This document shows positions 40,361 through 49,500 of a stretch of DNA of 64,000 bases, piece by piece. Below the pieces are notes generated by a model. It did not search any database and was not told where the DNA came from. It was given only the letters and a program-made list of their open reading frames with translations. Made by a program: the position numbers and the translations under genes. Origin of the DNA: Cerasicoccus frondis (GTDB taxonomy: Bacteria; Verrucomicrobiota; Verrucomicrobiia; Opitutales; Cerasicoccaceae); the NCBI GenBank assembly GCA_031296915.1, contig JAVDPC010000034.1:1-64000 (forward strand), written 5' to 3'. Position 1 is the stretch's first letter; each line of letters begins with the position of its first letter.

Positions 40361-43036
40361 ATGGCTGGACCGATTCGCAGATTTGCTCACCGACGAGGTG
40401 GGGTGGCTGTCGCCTTGCTTTGTTTGGCGACGGCTTGCTTGTGCGCTCAGGATTCCGTCGAGGCGGAGAGCGAGGGGAACTCGATTTCCGAAGAAGCCGC
40501 GCCGACATCCCTTAGTGCGATGCCGGTCAAAATGATCTCCGACTGGCCGGAATGGCGTCTAAAAATTTTGGCGGGCGACGACGCTTTACAACTCGGCCTG
40601 CCGGGTTTGGCGGAAGGATTCTATCGCGGCGTGTTGGAAAAGAATCCTGATTTGAACAGTGAGGCTAAGGCGTTGCTTGGCGTTAAATTGGCTTCGGCTT
40701 TGATTGCTCAACGACGTTTCAGTGAGGCCAGGGAGGCCCTCCCCCCTGAGCCGGGCGCGATTGCGCAAGCGGTCACCCTGCGGCGCGCGATTTTGGCCTA
40801 TCACGAGGGAAATTTAACCGCCACGGCTAATTTACTGTCCAGGATTCGTCCTGCAGACCTGAGTTTGGCGGATCAGCCCTGGTATTTCTTGCTGCAAGGC
40901 ATGGAAGCTCGTGCGCGGGGAGATCAGACGGCGAGCGCCGTCGCCCTCGAAGAAGCCTTGGAACTGGCGGTGTCGCCAGCTCAGCAGGCGCAGATCGAGG
41001 CGGTGCGGCTCAAGGGCGTGGTCATGGCCGGTGAAGACGATCTCGAGACGCTCAAGACCTTGCAACGTCGTGTCGAGGATACTCGCGGCACGCGTGCGGG
41101 GTTTGATTTTGCCCGGCAAATGGCCGTGGTGCTCGACCGCTTGAACCGCAAAGACGAGGCCATCGCAGTCCTGCGCGACCAGATGAGCATGCTTACCGAC
41201 CGCGAGAAGGCGGAAGCTGGTCAAATGCTGTTGCTGATTGGCCTGATCTCCGGTCGGGATTCCGCTCGGGGTCAACTGGCGTTTCGCGAAATTTTGGAAG
41301 GCAAAGGCGAGGTCGACACTCAGCGGTTGGCGTTGTATCTCCTCGCGGCATCGGCCACCCAACCGGGTGACAACCGCATGGCTTTTCGTAAGACGCTGGA
41401 TGAACTGATAGCGAAATCCGGCCATCCATTAACCGACGAGTTGCTGATGCTCCGTGGGCGCTTATCTTTGGAGAGTGGCGATCCTGCGGCGGCGGAGGCG
41501 GATGTCCGCGCGTTGATCGAGGGCTACCCGGCCTCCCCCCTGGTGGGCAGCGCCCTGTGGCTGCGCGCCAATATCGCCTGGCAAGATGGGCGCTACCGGA
41601 GCGCTGCTGAGGCCTTGGGGCAGATTCGTGATAAAATGCCCGCTGGTCCCGCCCGGGTGCGCATTGGCGAGCAAATTGGCGACCTGCTATTCCTGAAGGG
41701 GGACTATGCCGCCGCCGCAGACATGTATTCCGGCGTGTTGAACGAGAGCAAGGTGTCCGTCTTTGAAAACATGCTTTTCTATCAGGCGATTCTGGCCAAT
41801 ACCCTGGCCGAACGCTGGAGTAATGCCCGGGCGCTGCTCGATGCAGATAGCAAATATCCCCTGGATATCCGTTGGCGCGCCGAATGGATTTACCTCAACG
41901 GCTTGCGCGCAGACGGTCAGGCACAAGCGGCGCGCGACCGGTTGAACCAGTTGATGATCAGCCAGCCTTTGCCGACAGATCAGGACCTGCGCTGGCGCAT
42001 TCAGTGGCTCAGTGCGCGGCTCGCCTACGACACTGGCGCTTCGGAAGATGCAGCGCTGGAAGCCCGCATTCTGGCGTCGGAGGTCGAGCAGGTTGTGGCG
42101 TCGGAAGAGGGATGGCCCGTTATCGGCCCGGAAATCGTGAGCCACCTCCGGCTGCTGGAAGGGCAGGCGATGATCCGCTCGGGCAAGTCCGAGGAGGGGT
42201 TGGCCAAGTTGGCCAAGCTGCGCGAAGATTACCCCGGAAGCGATCCGGCGATTCTTTCTATATTAGAAGAGGCGCGTTACTTTGCGGGCAAGTTCAGTGA
42301 CGCCGAGGCGCAGCGTCGCCTGCGTGAGCTGGCCGACCGTTACCGCGACAGCCCCCACGCGCCCGCTGCGCTTTATGAAGCGGCTATTCTGGCCGACCGA
42401 CAGGGGTTAGAGTCCACGCGGCGGGAAGCGATTACCATTCTCAACGACCTGATCACGCGCTACCCGGATCACCCGCTGGTGTTCCGCGCGCGGTTGCTCC
42501 AGGGGAACATCGCGCGCCAATTAGGCGACTTCGGCGATGCCCGGTTGGTTTATGAAACGGTGATCCGCGACTACGCTAACCATCCAGAGGTTTACTTGGC
42601 CCAGCTTTACCGCGCCAACACGCTGCTGGCGCGCTCGGGCAACGACCCGGCGCTCCTTGATGAAGCGCAAAACGGCCTGGAGCGTCTGGACCAGCCCAGC
42701 GTGCCGATCGATGTCCGCGTCGAAGCCGGCTACACGCTGAGCCGCATTCAATTGCAATTGAACAACCCGCAGCGCGCCGCCGAAACGCTTTGGCTGGTGA
42801 TTTCCCGCTACCTGCGCGACCCGTCGGCTGCCGCTGAGTTGGGTGTGAACGGCAAGTATTGGATGTCACGTTGCCTGTTGGAACTGGGCGACATCCTGGA
42901 GCGCGAGGGCAAGGTGGAGGACGCGCGCGAAGTGTATTCCCAGATTAGCAAATACGGCCTGCCCGGCCAAAACCTGGCCAGCGCCCGCCGGGAAAAACTG
43001 CGCCAACTCGCCGCCACCACCCCGGCGCAAAATTGA
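40361..43036 (+). CDS. Secreted tetratricopeptide-repeat protein
   Basis: 891 residues with a signal peptide (basic start MAGPIRRFAHRRGG, then VAVALLCLATACLCAQ). Almost the whole mature part is TPR-like helical repeats, seen in blocks such as LQLGLPGLAEGFYRGVLEKN, GDYAAAADMYSGVLNESKVS, FSDAEAQRRLRELADRYRDS and PAALYEAAILADRQG. It should be a periplasmic scaffold. It is followed at 47 bp by exbB-, exbD- and TonB-like genes, the arrangement of an energy-transduction operon in which a periplasmic TPR protein serves as partner of the motor. Two neighbouring Cys near the cleavage site leave a lipoprotein form possible but no clear lipobox is seen. Confidence 0.82.
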   Translation: MAGPIRRFAHRRGGVAVALLCLATACLCAQDSVEAESEGNSISEEAAPTSLSAMPVKMISDWPEWRLKILAGDDALQLGLPGLAEGFYRGVLEKNPDLNSEAKALLGVKLASALIAQRRFSEAREALPPEPGAIAQAVTLRRAILAYHEGNLTATANLLSRIRPADLSLADQPWYFLLQGMEARARGDQTASAVALEEALELAVSPAQQAQIEAVRLKGVVMAGEDDLETLKTLQRRVEDTRGTRAGFDFARQMAVVLDRLNRKDEAIAVLRDQMSMLTDREKAEAGQMLLLIGLISGRDSARGQLAFREILEGKGEVDTQRLALYLLAASATQPGDNRMAFRKTLDELIAKSGHPLTDELLMLRGRLSLESGDPAAAEADVRALIEGYPASPLVGSALWLRANIAWQDGRYRSAAEALGQIRDKMPAGPARVRIGEQIGDLLFLKGDYAAAADMYSGVLNESKVSVFENMLFYQAILANTLAERWSNARALLDADSKYPLDIRWRAEWIYLNGLRADGQAQAARDRLNQLMISQPLPTDQDLRWRIQWLSARLAYDTGASEDAALEARILASEVEQVVASEEGWPVIGPEIVSHLRLLEGQAMIRSGKSEEGLAKLAKLREDYPGSDPAILSILEEARYFAGKFSDAEAQRRLRELADRYRDSPHAPAALYEAAILADRQGLESTRREAITILNDLITRYPDHPLVFRARLLQGNIARQLGDFGDARLVYETVIRDYANHPEVYLAQLYRANTLLARSGNDPALLDEAQNGLERLDQPSVPIDVRVEAGYTLSRIQLQLNNPQRAAETLWLVISRYLRDPSAAAELGVNGKYWMSRCLLELGDILEREGKVEDAREVYSQISKYGLPGQNLASARREKLRQLAATTPAQN

Positions 43037-43083
43037 GGATTGCACCCATTGCTCACCGGCTAAACTAGTTCGCATTGATTTAA

Positions 43084-43812
43084 ATGGAGTATTTCGACTT
43101 ATCGCTCATCGAAAAGGGCGGCCCGATTATGTGGCCGTTGCTCGCGCTTAGCCTGCTGGGGTTTGTGTTCTTTGTGGAGCGTGCGCTCTATTTGCACCGG
43201 GGACAGATCCCGGCCAGCGCCTTTCTGGACGGCATTAAAAACCTTGTGCGCAAGCAGCGCGTGCTGGAAGCCCTGACCGTTTGCGAGGAAACGCCCGGGC
43301 CGACTGCCGCCATTGTGAAAGCGGCGTTGATGAACTTTGACCAGCCCGAGCCGAAAATCCGCTCATCGGTCCAGGAGGCGGCGATCATTGAGATCCCGGC
43401 GTTGGAGCGGCGGATCGGCACTATCGCGGCCATCGCCAAGGCGTCGCCAATTCTGGGCTTGTTGGGCACCGTGGTCGCGCTGATGCAGGCTTTTTCCGTC
43501 ATGCAGGCGGAGGGGCCTTATGCAAATGCGTCTATTTTCTCCGGTGAAATTGCCGAAGCGCTGATCACCACGGCGACAGGACTCGCGATCGCCGTCATGG
43601 CCTACCTCGCACACCATTTCCTCCATGGCCGCGTCCGCGCGCTGGTGCACGATATGGAGTGGGTGGCCAATGAGATCATGCAGTTCCTTTTGTTGGATCT
43701 ACCGGACGAAATGGCAGGGCAGGAAGCCACCAGCGAAACCGGCATTGAGGACCCGTTTATCCCGTCCGCCGATGATGAGCCCGAAGCCTCGCCCGCCGAA
43801 AAAACGACCTAA
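43084..43812 (+). CDS. MotA/TolQ/ExbB proton-channel family protein
   Basis: 242 residues. Inner-membrane motor subunit with three membrane helices: WPLLALSLLGFVFFVERALY, then the conserved proton-channel block ERRIGTIAAIAKASPILGLL-GTV and EIAEALITTATGLAIAVMAY. The family's GLLGTV and the Thr/Gly-rich third helix are intact. Together with the following ExbD-like protein it should form a proton-driven complex energising outer-membrane transport or envelope stability. The acidic C-terminus (SADDEPEASPAEKTT) is unusual but unlikely to matter to the channel. The second gene of a four-gene operon. Confidence 0.93.
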   Translation: MEYFDLSLIEKGGPIMWPLLALSLLGFVFFVERALYLHRGQIPASAFLDGIKNLVRKQRVLEALTVCEETPGPTAAIVKAALMNFDQPEPKIRSSVQEAAIIEIPALERRIGTIAAIAKASPILGLLGTVVALMQAFSVMQAEGPYANASIFSGEIAEALITTATGLAIAVMAYLAHHFLHGRVRALVHDMEWVANEIMQFLLLDLPDEMAGQEATSETGIEDPFIPSADDEPEASPAEKTT

Positions 43813-43847
43813 ACTCTTCACTTCCACACCTCTCCACTGAGTAACTT

Positions 43848-44351
43848 ATGTCGCTCGTTCAGCCACTCAATTTGCAAAGTCACCTGCGGACACCGCCCAC
43901 CGGCGCGGATGTGGCGGCGCTGTTCGACGTGTTGCTGATTGTCGCGATGTTGTCGCTGTTGGGGTCGCGCTTTGTGTTCGCCCCGGGGAGCACAGTGGGG
44001 CTGGATGAACTGCAGTTGCCGGAATCCAGCTACACTGAGCTGATTGGCGTGCCGACGGTGGATGTGTTGACCCTGTTGCAGGACGACCGCGTCATTTACG
44101 ACGGTCAATTCATGACTGCGGAAGCCTGGTCTCAGGCCTTGGAGCAGGACATGGTCGAGGTGCGCCGCACGAACAACGCCATCTTGCTGATCAAGGCCGA
44201 CGCCAGGATCAGTTTGCAGGCGTTTTTGCGAATTTCAGATCGGGCGCGTGAAGCTGGCTACACTCGTGTCCAGATCGCCGAGCGGCCCGCCAAGCCAAAT
44301 ACCGGCCTGCAATCGACGAGGACCGGCGACATTGGATCGATTCTGCAATGA
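43848..44351 (+). CDS. ExbD/TolR family biopolymer transport protein
   Basis: 167 residues with one membrane helix near the N-terminus (ADVAALFDVLLIVAMLSLLG) containing the essential Asp, here in the sequence LFDVLLI, then a periplasmic domain (DRVIYDGQFMTAEAWSQALE, ILLIKADARISLQAFLRISD). The C-terminus ends after PAKPNTGLQS. It overlaps the next gene by 4 bp (ATGA), so translation is coupled. It pairs with the preceding ExbB-like protein. Confidence 0.9.
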   Translation: MSLVQPLNLQSHLRTPPTGADVAALFDVLLIVAMLSLLGSRFVFAPGSTVGLDELQLPESSYTELIGVPTVDVLTLLQDDRVIYDGQFMTAEAWSQALEQDMVEVRRTNNAILLIKADARISLQAFLRISDRAREAGYTRVQIAERPAKPNTGLQSTRTGDIGSILQ

Positions 44352-45115
44352 GCGACTCTGCGGCAGTGGGCGCCGGTGGGGCAGGGCGTCGCGAGGAAAA
44401 TATTTGGCGCAACCCGATTGCCATCTGGGCCCTTGTGTTGGGCATCGTCGCGCATTTTGCGGGTTTTTTCGCCTTCAATCTCGAACTGCCCTCGGACGAA
44501 GTCGCCCCAACGCCGCCGCCGGAGATTTATTACACCGGGGCCAATGAACACCTCGACAAGCTCATGCAGGAGCAGTCGGAGTTGCTGGACTTTGAACCAC
44601 TTTTTCTGCCGACGGCGCGCAATGCCTCGGTTTATTTGGATTGGGAGCAGTTGGTGGAGCGCACTCAGCCGTTTACAGACTTGCCCGCCCGTCTGCTAAT
44701 CAGTGAGGAGCGTTTTCCGGAAGTGACGGATCGCGAGGAAACTCCGCTCAATGATCCGCAGGACATGCTGGAGCGCGATGCGGCTGGCAGTTTTGGCGCC
44801 TTTGGCCAGCTTTCGGATGGGCAGACGACGCTGACCAACCGAGGCGGTTCGGTTGAGGTTTACCGGGAGGGGAAACCGCAAATGGTTCTGCAGAAGGAGC
44901 TTAAATCCGGATTTTTTGATGAGGCCGGCAATAACCTGAGCGGCGTTCAGGAGTGGCGCTTGACGGTGGGCGAAGTTGGAGTCGTTGGTCAGCCCTTGTT
45001 GACTCGCGGCAGTGGATTAGAGTCTGTCGACGCGGCGGCGTCAGGGTATTTGGTGGCAAATATTCCTAAATGGGGCTTGGCGCCGGGCTATTATCGTGTT
45101 GTTATTGGCCCTTAA
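44348..45115 (+). CDS. TonB-like protein with diverged C-terminus
   Basis: 255 residues, one membrane helix at residues 22-43 (NPIAIWALVLGIVAHFAGFF), then a short Pro-containing stretch (ELPSDEVAPTPPPEIYYTG). The rest is periplasmic. The last 35 residues (SGLESVDAAASGYLVANIPK, LAPGYYRVVI) have the order of a TonB C-terminal domain, with an S/G-x3-DxxA helix and a Gly-containing strand, but are strongly diverged. The operon position after ExbB/ExbD genes, with start overlapping exbD, supports a TonB role. Without structure prediction this remains a position-based call. Confidence 0.6.
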   Translation: MSDSAAVGAGGAGRREENIWRNPIAIWALVLGIVAHFAGFFAFNLELPSDEVAPTPPPEIYYTGANEHLDKLMQEQSELLDFEPLFLPTARNASVYLDWEQLVERTQPFTDLPARLLISEERFPEVTDREETPLNDPQDMLERDAAGSFGAFGQLSDGQTTLTNRGGSVEVYREGKPQMVLQKELKSGFFDEAGNNLSGVQEWRLTVGEVGVVGQPLLTRGSGLESVDAAASGYLVANIPKWGLAPGYYRVVIGP

Positions 45116-45117
45116 AC

Positions 45118-45160
45118 CCGTTTTTCCCGCCAGTTCCTCGCTGGTGGAAAAATATTTTTA
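45118..45160 (+). terminator. Terminator of the TPR-exbBD-tonB operon
   Basis: TTTTTCCCGCCAG and CTGGTGGAAAAA form a stem around TTCCTCG and are followed by an A/T run (TATTTTTAAAATTTT). It begins just after the stop codon of the tonB-like gene. Confidence 0.65.
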
Positions 45161-45246
45161 AAATTTTAATTGACGGAGAGGAATCCGCTTAGCAATCTCG
45201 CCAGCTTTCCGTTTTTTCCCGGTAACGGGAGGGAACGGTTTTTAAT

Positions 45247-45322
<76 letters not shown>

Positions 45323-45365
45323 TTCCAGTCTAGCTTCCTTCCACACACACACACGAACATCAAAC

Positions 45366-46556
45366 ATGGCTAAAGAAACCTTCGAACGCACGAAACCTCA
45401 CGTGAACGTGGGCACCATCGGTCACATTGACCATGGCAAGACCACGACGACCACTGCTATCCTCAAGGTGCAATCCGACAAGGGTCTGGCAGAGTTCAAG
45501 TCCTATGCAGACATTGCTAAGGGCGGAACGGTCCGCGACGAAACCAAGACAGTTACCATCGCTGTAGCGCACGTTGAGTACGAAACCGCGAATCGTCACT
45601 ACGCACACGTTGACTGCCCTGGGCACGCTGACTTCGTTAAGAACATGATCACGGGCGCCGCTCAAATGGACGGTGCGATCCTCGTGGTTTCCGCCGCTGA
45701 CGGCCCCATGCCGCAGACTCGCGAGCACATCCTGCTTGCTCGTCAGGTGAACGTTCCGAACATTGTTGTGTGGTTGAACAAGGTTGACCTCCTCGACGAC
45801 GAAGAACTCCTTGAGCTCGTCGAAATGGAAGTCCGCGACCTCCTTTCCAAGTACCAGTATGACGGTGACAACATCACCATCGTTCGTGGTTCCGCTACCG
45901 CAGCTCTTGACGGCAAGCCCGAAGGCGTTGAAGCAATTGGCAACCTGATGGACGCCATCGACGCTGACATCGACGAGCCAGAGCGCGACATCGACAAGCC
46001 TTTCCTCATGTCGGTTGAGGACGTGTTCTCCATCACCGGTCGTGGCACCGTTGCTACCGGTCGTATCGAGCGCGGCATCATCAAGGTCGGTGAAGAAGTT
46101 GAGATCGTTGGTCTGACCGACACTCAAAAGACCACTGTTACCGGTGTTGAAATGTTCCGCAAGCTTCTCGACCAAGGTCAAGCTGGTGACAACGTAGGTC
46201 TCCTCCTCCGTGGTATCGACAAGGACAAGATTGAGCGTGGCCAAGTTATTGCTAAGCCCGGTTCGATCAAGCCGCACAGCAAGGCAGAAGCCGAAATCTA
46301 CGTCCTGACCAAGGACGAAGGCGGCCGCCACACTCCGTTCTTCAAGGGTTACCGCCCGCAGTTCTTCTTCGGCACCGCCGACGTGACTGGTGTGGTCAAT
46401 CTGCCAGAAGGCGTTGAGATGGTTATGCCTGGTGACAACCTTACCATCAATCTTGAGCTCGGTAAGTCCGTCGCTATGGAAGAAGGCAAGCGCTTCGCGA
46501 TCCGCGAAGGTGGCCGCACCATTGGCGCTGGTCGTATCACCAAGATTACCCAGTAG
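45366..46556 (+). CDS. tuf: Elongation factor Tu
   Basis: Delivers aminoacyl-tRNA to the ribosome as a GTP complex. 396 residues, normal length. P-loop GHIDHGKTTTTTAIL, switch region GTVRDETKTVTIAVAHVEYE, G3 DCPGHADFVKN, G4 NKVDLLDDEE, then domains II and III (FFKGYRPQFFFGTADVTG). The switch I and GTPase His (HADF) are standard. Highly biased codon use, as expected. It sits between two tRNA genes as in Chlamydia and other bacteria, with a strong terminator 15 bp after the stop. Confidence 0.98.
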   Translation: MAKETFERTKPHVNVGTIGHIDHGKTTTTTAILKVQSDKGLAEFKSYADIAKGGTVRDETKTVTIAVAHVEYETANRHYAHVDCPGHADFVKNMITGAAQMDGAILVVSAADGPMPQTREHILLARQVNVPNIVVWLNKVDLLDDEELLELVEMEVRDLLSKYQYDGDNITIVRGSATAALDGKPEGVEAIGNLMDAIDADIDEPERDIDKPFLMSVEDVFSITGRGTVATGRIERGIIKVGEEVEIVGLTDTQKTTVTGVEMFRKLLDQGQAGDNVGLLLRGIDKDKIERGQVIAKPGSIKPHSKAEAEIYVLTKDEGGRHTPFFKGYRPQFFFGTADVTGVVNLPEGVEMVMPGDNLTINLELGKSVAMEEGKRFAIREGGRTIGAGRITKITQ

Positions 46557-46570
46557 GTATTGACATTTCC

Positions 46571-46617
46571 CAACCTTCGCCGGAAGCCCAGAATCGGGCT
46601 TCCGGCTTGGTTGTTTT
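46571..46617 (+). terminator. Terminator after tuf
   Basis: A CGGAAGCCC-AGAATC-GGGCTTCCG stem (46581-46604), extended by further pairs CAACC...GGTTG, is followed by TTTT. It should release the tuf message before tRNA-Trp. Confidence 0.85.
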
Positions 46618-46641
46618 AAAATCAGATTCCATTATTTTAGT

Positions 46642-46717
46642 AGGGCGATAGTTCAATTGGTAGAGCAGCGGTCTCCAAAACCGCAAGTTGGGGGTTCGAC
46701 TCCCTCTCGCCCTGCCA
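46642..46717 (+). tRNA. tRNA-Trp (anticodon CCA)
   Basis: Acceptor AGGGCGA pairs with TCGCCCT, anticodon stem GCGGT/ACCGC with loop CTCCAAA (anticodon CCA), T-loop TTCGACT, discriminator G and encoded CCA end (46715-46717). It precedes secE, as is common. Confidence 0.96.
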
Positions 46718-46829
46718 CTTTCCAGCAAGTGTGGAAGTGCAGATGTTCTGAGGTGCGGAAGCTTTCGCGTCTCGCAATCAATCTAAACTCTACACTCCCC
46801 CCCACCGACACACATCCACACCATTCAAA

Positions 46830-47033
46830 ATGGCCAACCCATTTGCCAAAGTCCGTCTGTTTTACAGCGAAACGCTGCTCGAGCTCAAAAAGTCCCAATG
46901 GCCGAACGCCAAGGAACTGCGCGAGCTGACGGCTGTAGTGTGCGTGGGTATTGTTATTATTGGCGCATTCATTGCCTTGGCGGACTTTGCGCTTTATAAT
47001 TTCGTTGCGCTGTTCACCAAGTTGGTGGGTTAA
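46830..47033 (+). CDS. secE: Preprotein translocase subunit SecE
   Basis: 67 residues, the short one-helix form. A conserved amphipathic stretch (VRLFYSETLLELKKSQWPNA) precedes one membrane helix (VVCVGIVIIGAFIALADFAL). SecE clamps SecY in the inner membrane translocon. The order tRNA-Trp, secE, nusG is typical. Confidence 0.93.
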   Translation: MANPFAKVRLFYSETLLELKKSQWPNAKELRELTAVVCVGIVIIGAFIALADFALYNFVALFTKLVG

Positions 47034-47075
47034 GCCCCCCCCCTTTATTTTTATTTTCCAACCGGTCCTTGATTC

Positions 47076-47654
47076 ATGCCTAGCCCTATTCAGTTGAGCG
47101 AACTCCAGTGGTATGCCGTCCAAACGCTTTCCAATCAGGAAGCGAAGGTTAAGCGTTACCTAGACAAGTTCATCGAAATTGAAGAGATGGGCGAATTTGT
47201 GAAAGAGGTGCTGATGCCGACCGAGACCGTTACCGAGGTCAAGTCGGGCAAAAAATACACGAAGCAGCGCAAGCTTTACCCAGGCTACGTCTTCATCCAC
47301 ATGCGGGTGTATGACGAAATGGGCAAGGTTCTGCAGAAGCCGTGGTATTTCGTCCGCGGCGTGCAGGGCATCATTGGTTTCATTGGCGGTGACAATCCCA
47401 CCCCCCTCAAGCAGGAAGAAATCAACCGCATCCTTGATCAGATCAAATTGGCTGAAGGCCATGAAAAGCCCAAGGTCGAATACGAAGTCGGCGAAGAAGT
47501 CAAAATCACCGACGGACCCTTTCTCAATCTCACGGGCCGCATCGACGAGGTCGATCCGGAGCGTGGCAAACTCAAAGTTTCCGTATCCATCTTTGGCCGC
47601 TTTACGCCGGTCGAGCTGGAATACTGGCAAGTCGAACGAGCGGAAGAGTCCTAA
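47076..47654 (+). CDS. nusG: Transcription termination/antitermination factor NusG
   Basis: 192 residues. NGN domain (LQWYAVQTLSNQEAKVKRYL, KRKLYPGYVFIHM-like block KLYPGYVFIHMRVYDEMGKV, TPLKQEEINRILDQIKLAEG) and C-terminal KOW domain (YEVGEEVKITDGPFLNLTGR, IDEVDPERGKLKVSVSIFGR). It binds the RNA polymerase clamp and links it to Rho or the ribosome. Slightly longer than E. coli NusG (181). Confidence 0.96.
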   Translation: MPSPIQLSELQWYAVQTLSNQEAKVKRYLDKFIEIEEMGEFVKEVLMPTETVTEVKSGKKYTKQRKLYPGYVFIHMRVYDEMGKVLQKPWYFVRGVQGIIGFIGGDNPTPLKQEEINRILDQIKLAEGHEKPKVEYEVGEEVKITDGPFLNLTGRIDEVDPERGKLKVSVSIFGRFTPVELEYWQVERAEES

Positions 47655-47709
47655 GCGGCGACCACTCTGGTTACCGCAACAGGCATTCGCTAATACCGCA
47701 TAATATACA

Positions 47710-48141
47710 ATGGCTAAGAAAAAAGTAGTAGGTCAAATCAGACTGCAGCTGCCCGCCGGCGCCGCCAATCCCGCACCGCCAGTCGGTCCGGCTCTGGGTG
47801 CGCATGGCGTGAACATCATGGGCTTCTGTAAGGAATACAATGCGAAGACGAAGGACCAGGCCGGCCTCATCCTGCCGGTGGTTATCACGGTTTATGCAGA
47901 CCGTTCCTTCACCTTCATCCTCAAGAGCCCGCCTGCTGCGGTTCTCCTGAAGAAGGCTGCTGGCATCGCCAGTGGTTCCGGCGTGCCGAACAAAAACAAG
48001 GTCGGCAAGGTAACCAAGAAGCAAATTCTTGAAATTGTCGAAACCAAGAAAAACGACCTCAACGCGTCCAATCCGGAACACGCTGCCCGCATGATCGAAG
48101 GCACCGCTCGTTCCATGGGCATCGAAGTGGTTGAAGGCTAA
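47710..48141 (+). CDS. rplK: 50S ribosomal protein L11
   Basis: 143 residues, standard length. N-terminal IRLQLPAGAANPAPPVGPAL and GVNIMGFCKEYNAKT; rRNA-binding C-terminal domain with GSGVPNKNKVGKVTKKQILE and MIEGTARSMGIEV. Forms the GTPase-associated stalk base with L10/L12. Spacing to rplA is 17 bp. Confidence 0.98.
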   Translation: MAKKKVVGQIRLQLPAGAANPAPPVGPALGAHGVNIMGFCKEYNAKTKDQAGLILPVVITVYADRSFTFILKSPPAAVLLKKAAGIASGSGVPNKNKVGKVTKKQILEIVETKKNDLNASNPEHAARMIEGTARSMGIEVVEG

Positions 48142-48158
48142 TTAAGGAGATAACACCC

Positions 48159-48854
48159 ATGTCAAAATTATCCAAACGCATGGCCGCAGCGCGTGAAGGC
48201 GTTGATCTCACCAAGGCCTACACTCTCGACGAAGCTGTTGACGCCCTCAACAAGTTTCCGACCGCCAAGTTCGACGAAACCATCGAAGTTTACGCCCACC
48301 TCGGCGTTGACCCCCGCCAGACCACGCAAATGGTTCGCGGCACGGTCGCTCTGCCGCACGGTAGTGGTAAAAAAGTAGTGGTCGCCGTCTTCACCGAAAA
48401 CCCCGATGAAGCCAAGGCTGCCGGCGCTGAATTCGCTGGCCTCGACGACCTGATCGAAAAGGTCCAGGGCGGTTGGCTCGACTTCGACGTCGCAGTCGCC
48501 ACACCTGGCGCCATGAAGGAAGTGCGCAAGGTTGCGCGCGTTCTTGGCCCGCGCGGCATGATGCCAAACCCGAAGACCGGAACGGTTGGTGACGATGTTG
48601 CCAAGATCGTTCAGGAAGTGAAGGCTGGCCGTGTCGAATACAAGATGGACAAGACTGCGAATGTCGCCGTCGTCGTTGGCAAGCGTTCTTTCTCCAAGGA
48701 GCAAATCCTGGACAACGCGAAGACCGTGATCGACAGCCTCGCCAAGTCGAAGCCTGAAACCTTCAAGGGCGGTGTGTTCTTGAAGAGCCTCACCATCAGC
48801 TCAACCATGAGCCCGGGCGTCAAGATCGACGTCAAGGCTGCCCAAAATAACTAA
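48159..48854 (+). CDS. rplA: 50S ribosomal protein L1
   Basis: 231 residues. A strong ribosome-binding site (TAAGGAG) lies 8 bp before the ATG. Family signatures LPHGSGKKVVVAVF, MKEVRKVARVLGPRGMMPNP and KTGTVGDDVAKIVQEVKAGR are present. L1 binds 23S rRNA at the E-site stalk and can repress translation of the L11-L1 message. No clear copy of its mRNA target was identified. Confidence 0.98.
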   Translation: MSKLSKRMAAAREGVDLTKAYTLDEAVDALNKFPTAKFDETIEVYAHLGVDPRQTTQMVRGTVALPHGSGKKVVVAVFTENPDEAKAAGAEFAGLDDLIEKVQGGWLDFDVAVATPGAMKEVRKVARVLGPRGMMPNPKTGTVGDDVAKIVQEVKAGRVEYKMDKTANVAVVVGKRSFSKEQILDNAKTVIDSLAKSKPETFKGGVFLKSLTISSTMSPGVKIDVKAAQNN

Positions 48855-48868
48855 GGAGGCGCCGAACC

Positions 48869-49390
48869 ATGAGACCAGAAAAGCAATACCTAGTTAAGGA
48901 AGTTTCCGACTATCTCTCCAAGAGCGAGTACGTTTTCCTGACCGACTTCAACCGCCTGACCGTGGCGGAAACCGCTGAACTGCGTGGCCAACTCGCCGCC
49001 CAGAATGCAGAGTTCCATGTCGTCAAGAACAGCATCCTGAACAATGCCATCAAGGAGCGTGAGATGCCGAGCGTCGAAGACGTTCTGGAAGGCCCGACCG
49101 CGATCGTCGTGGGCGGCCCGAATCCCTCCGAAGTGGCCAAGGTTCTGATCAAGTTCTTCAAGGACAAGGAAAAGGTCGAAGTCAAGAAGGGCCTGCTCGG
49201 CGACAAAGCGCTGACCAAGGACGAAGTCGAAGCCCTCTCGAAGCTCCCGAGCCTCGACGAGCTTCGCGCGACGCTCCTCAGCCTGCTCAACACGCCGGCC
49301 TCGCAGACCGTCCGCGTCCTTATCGCTGGCCCACAAGGCCTGCTCAACGTGCTCCAAGCCAAGGTCGACAAAGACGGCGGCGCCGAGTAA
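48869..49390 (+). CDS. rplJ: 50S ribosomal protein L10
   Basis: 173 residues. Ribosome-binding site AAGGAGG lies 9 bp upstream. N-terminal block LVKEVSDYLSKSEYVFLTDF, then GPTAIVVGGPNPSEVAKVLI and a C-terminal helix for L7/L12 dimers (LSLLNTPASQTVRVLIAGPQ onward). L10 anchors the stalk dimers. Confidence 0.97.
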   Translation: MRPEKQYLVKEVSDYLSKSEYVFLTDFNRLTVAETAELRGQLAAQNAEFHVVKNSILNNAIKEREMPSVEDVLEGPTAIVVGGPNPSEVAKVLIKFFKDKEKVEVKKGLLGDKALTKDEVEALSKLPSLDELRATLLSLLNTPASQTVRVLIAGPQGLLNVLQAKVDKDGGAE

Positions 49391-49465
49391 TCCACATCAC
49401 TTTTACCCAAGGGTAGAAACAAAACTAACATCCAAAGAACCGTTCAGGGGGATACGTCCCTTAAA

Positions 49466-49479
49466 TCGCCTTTCGGCGA
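49466..49479 (+). promoter_or_regulatory. Hairpin in rplJ-rplL spacer
   Basis: TCGCC-TTTC-GGCGA, preceded by a GGGGATACGTCCC stem, within the 110-bp spacer between rplJ and rplL. It could modulate relative stalk-protein expression or mRNA processing. Position only; low confidence. Confidence 0.35.
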
Positions 49480-49500
49480 CCTGTCATTCAAGGAAATATC

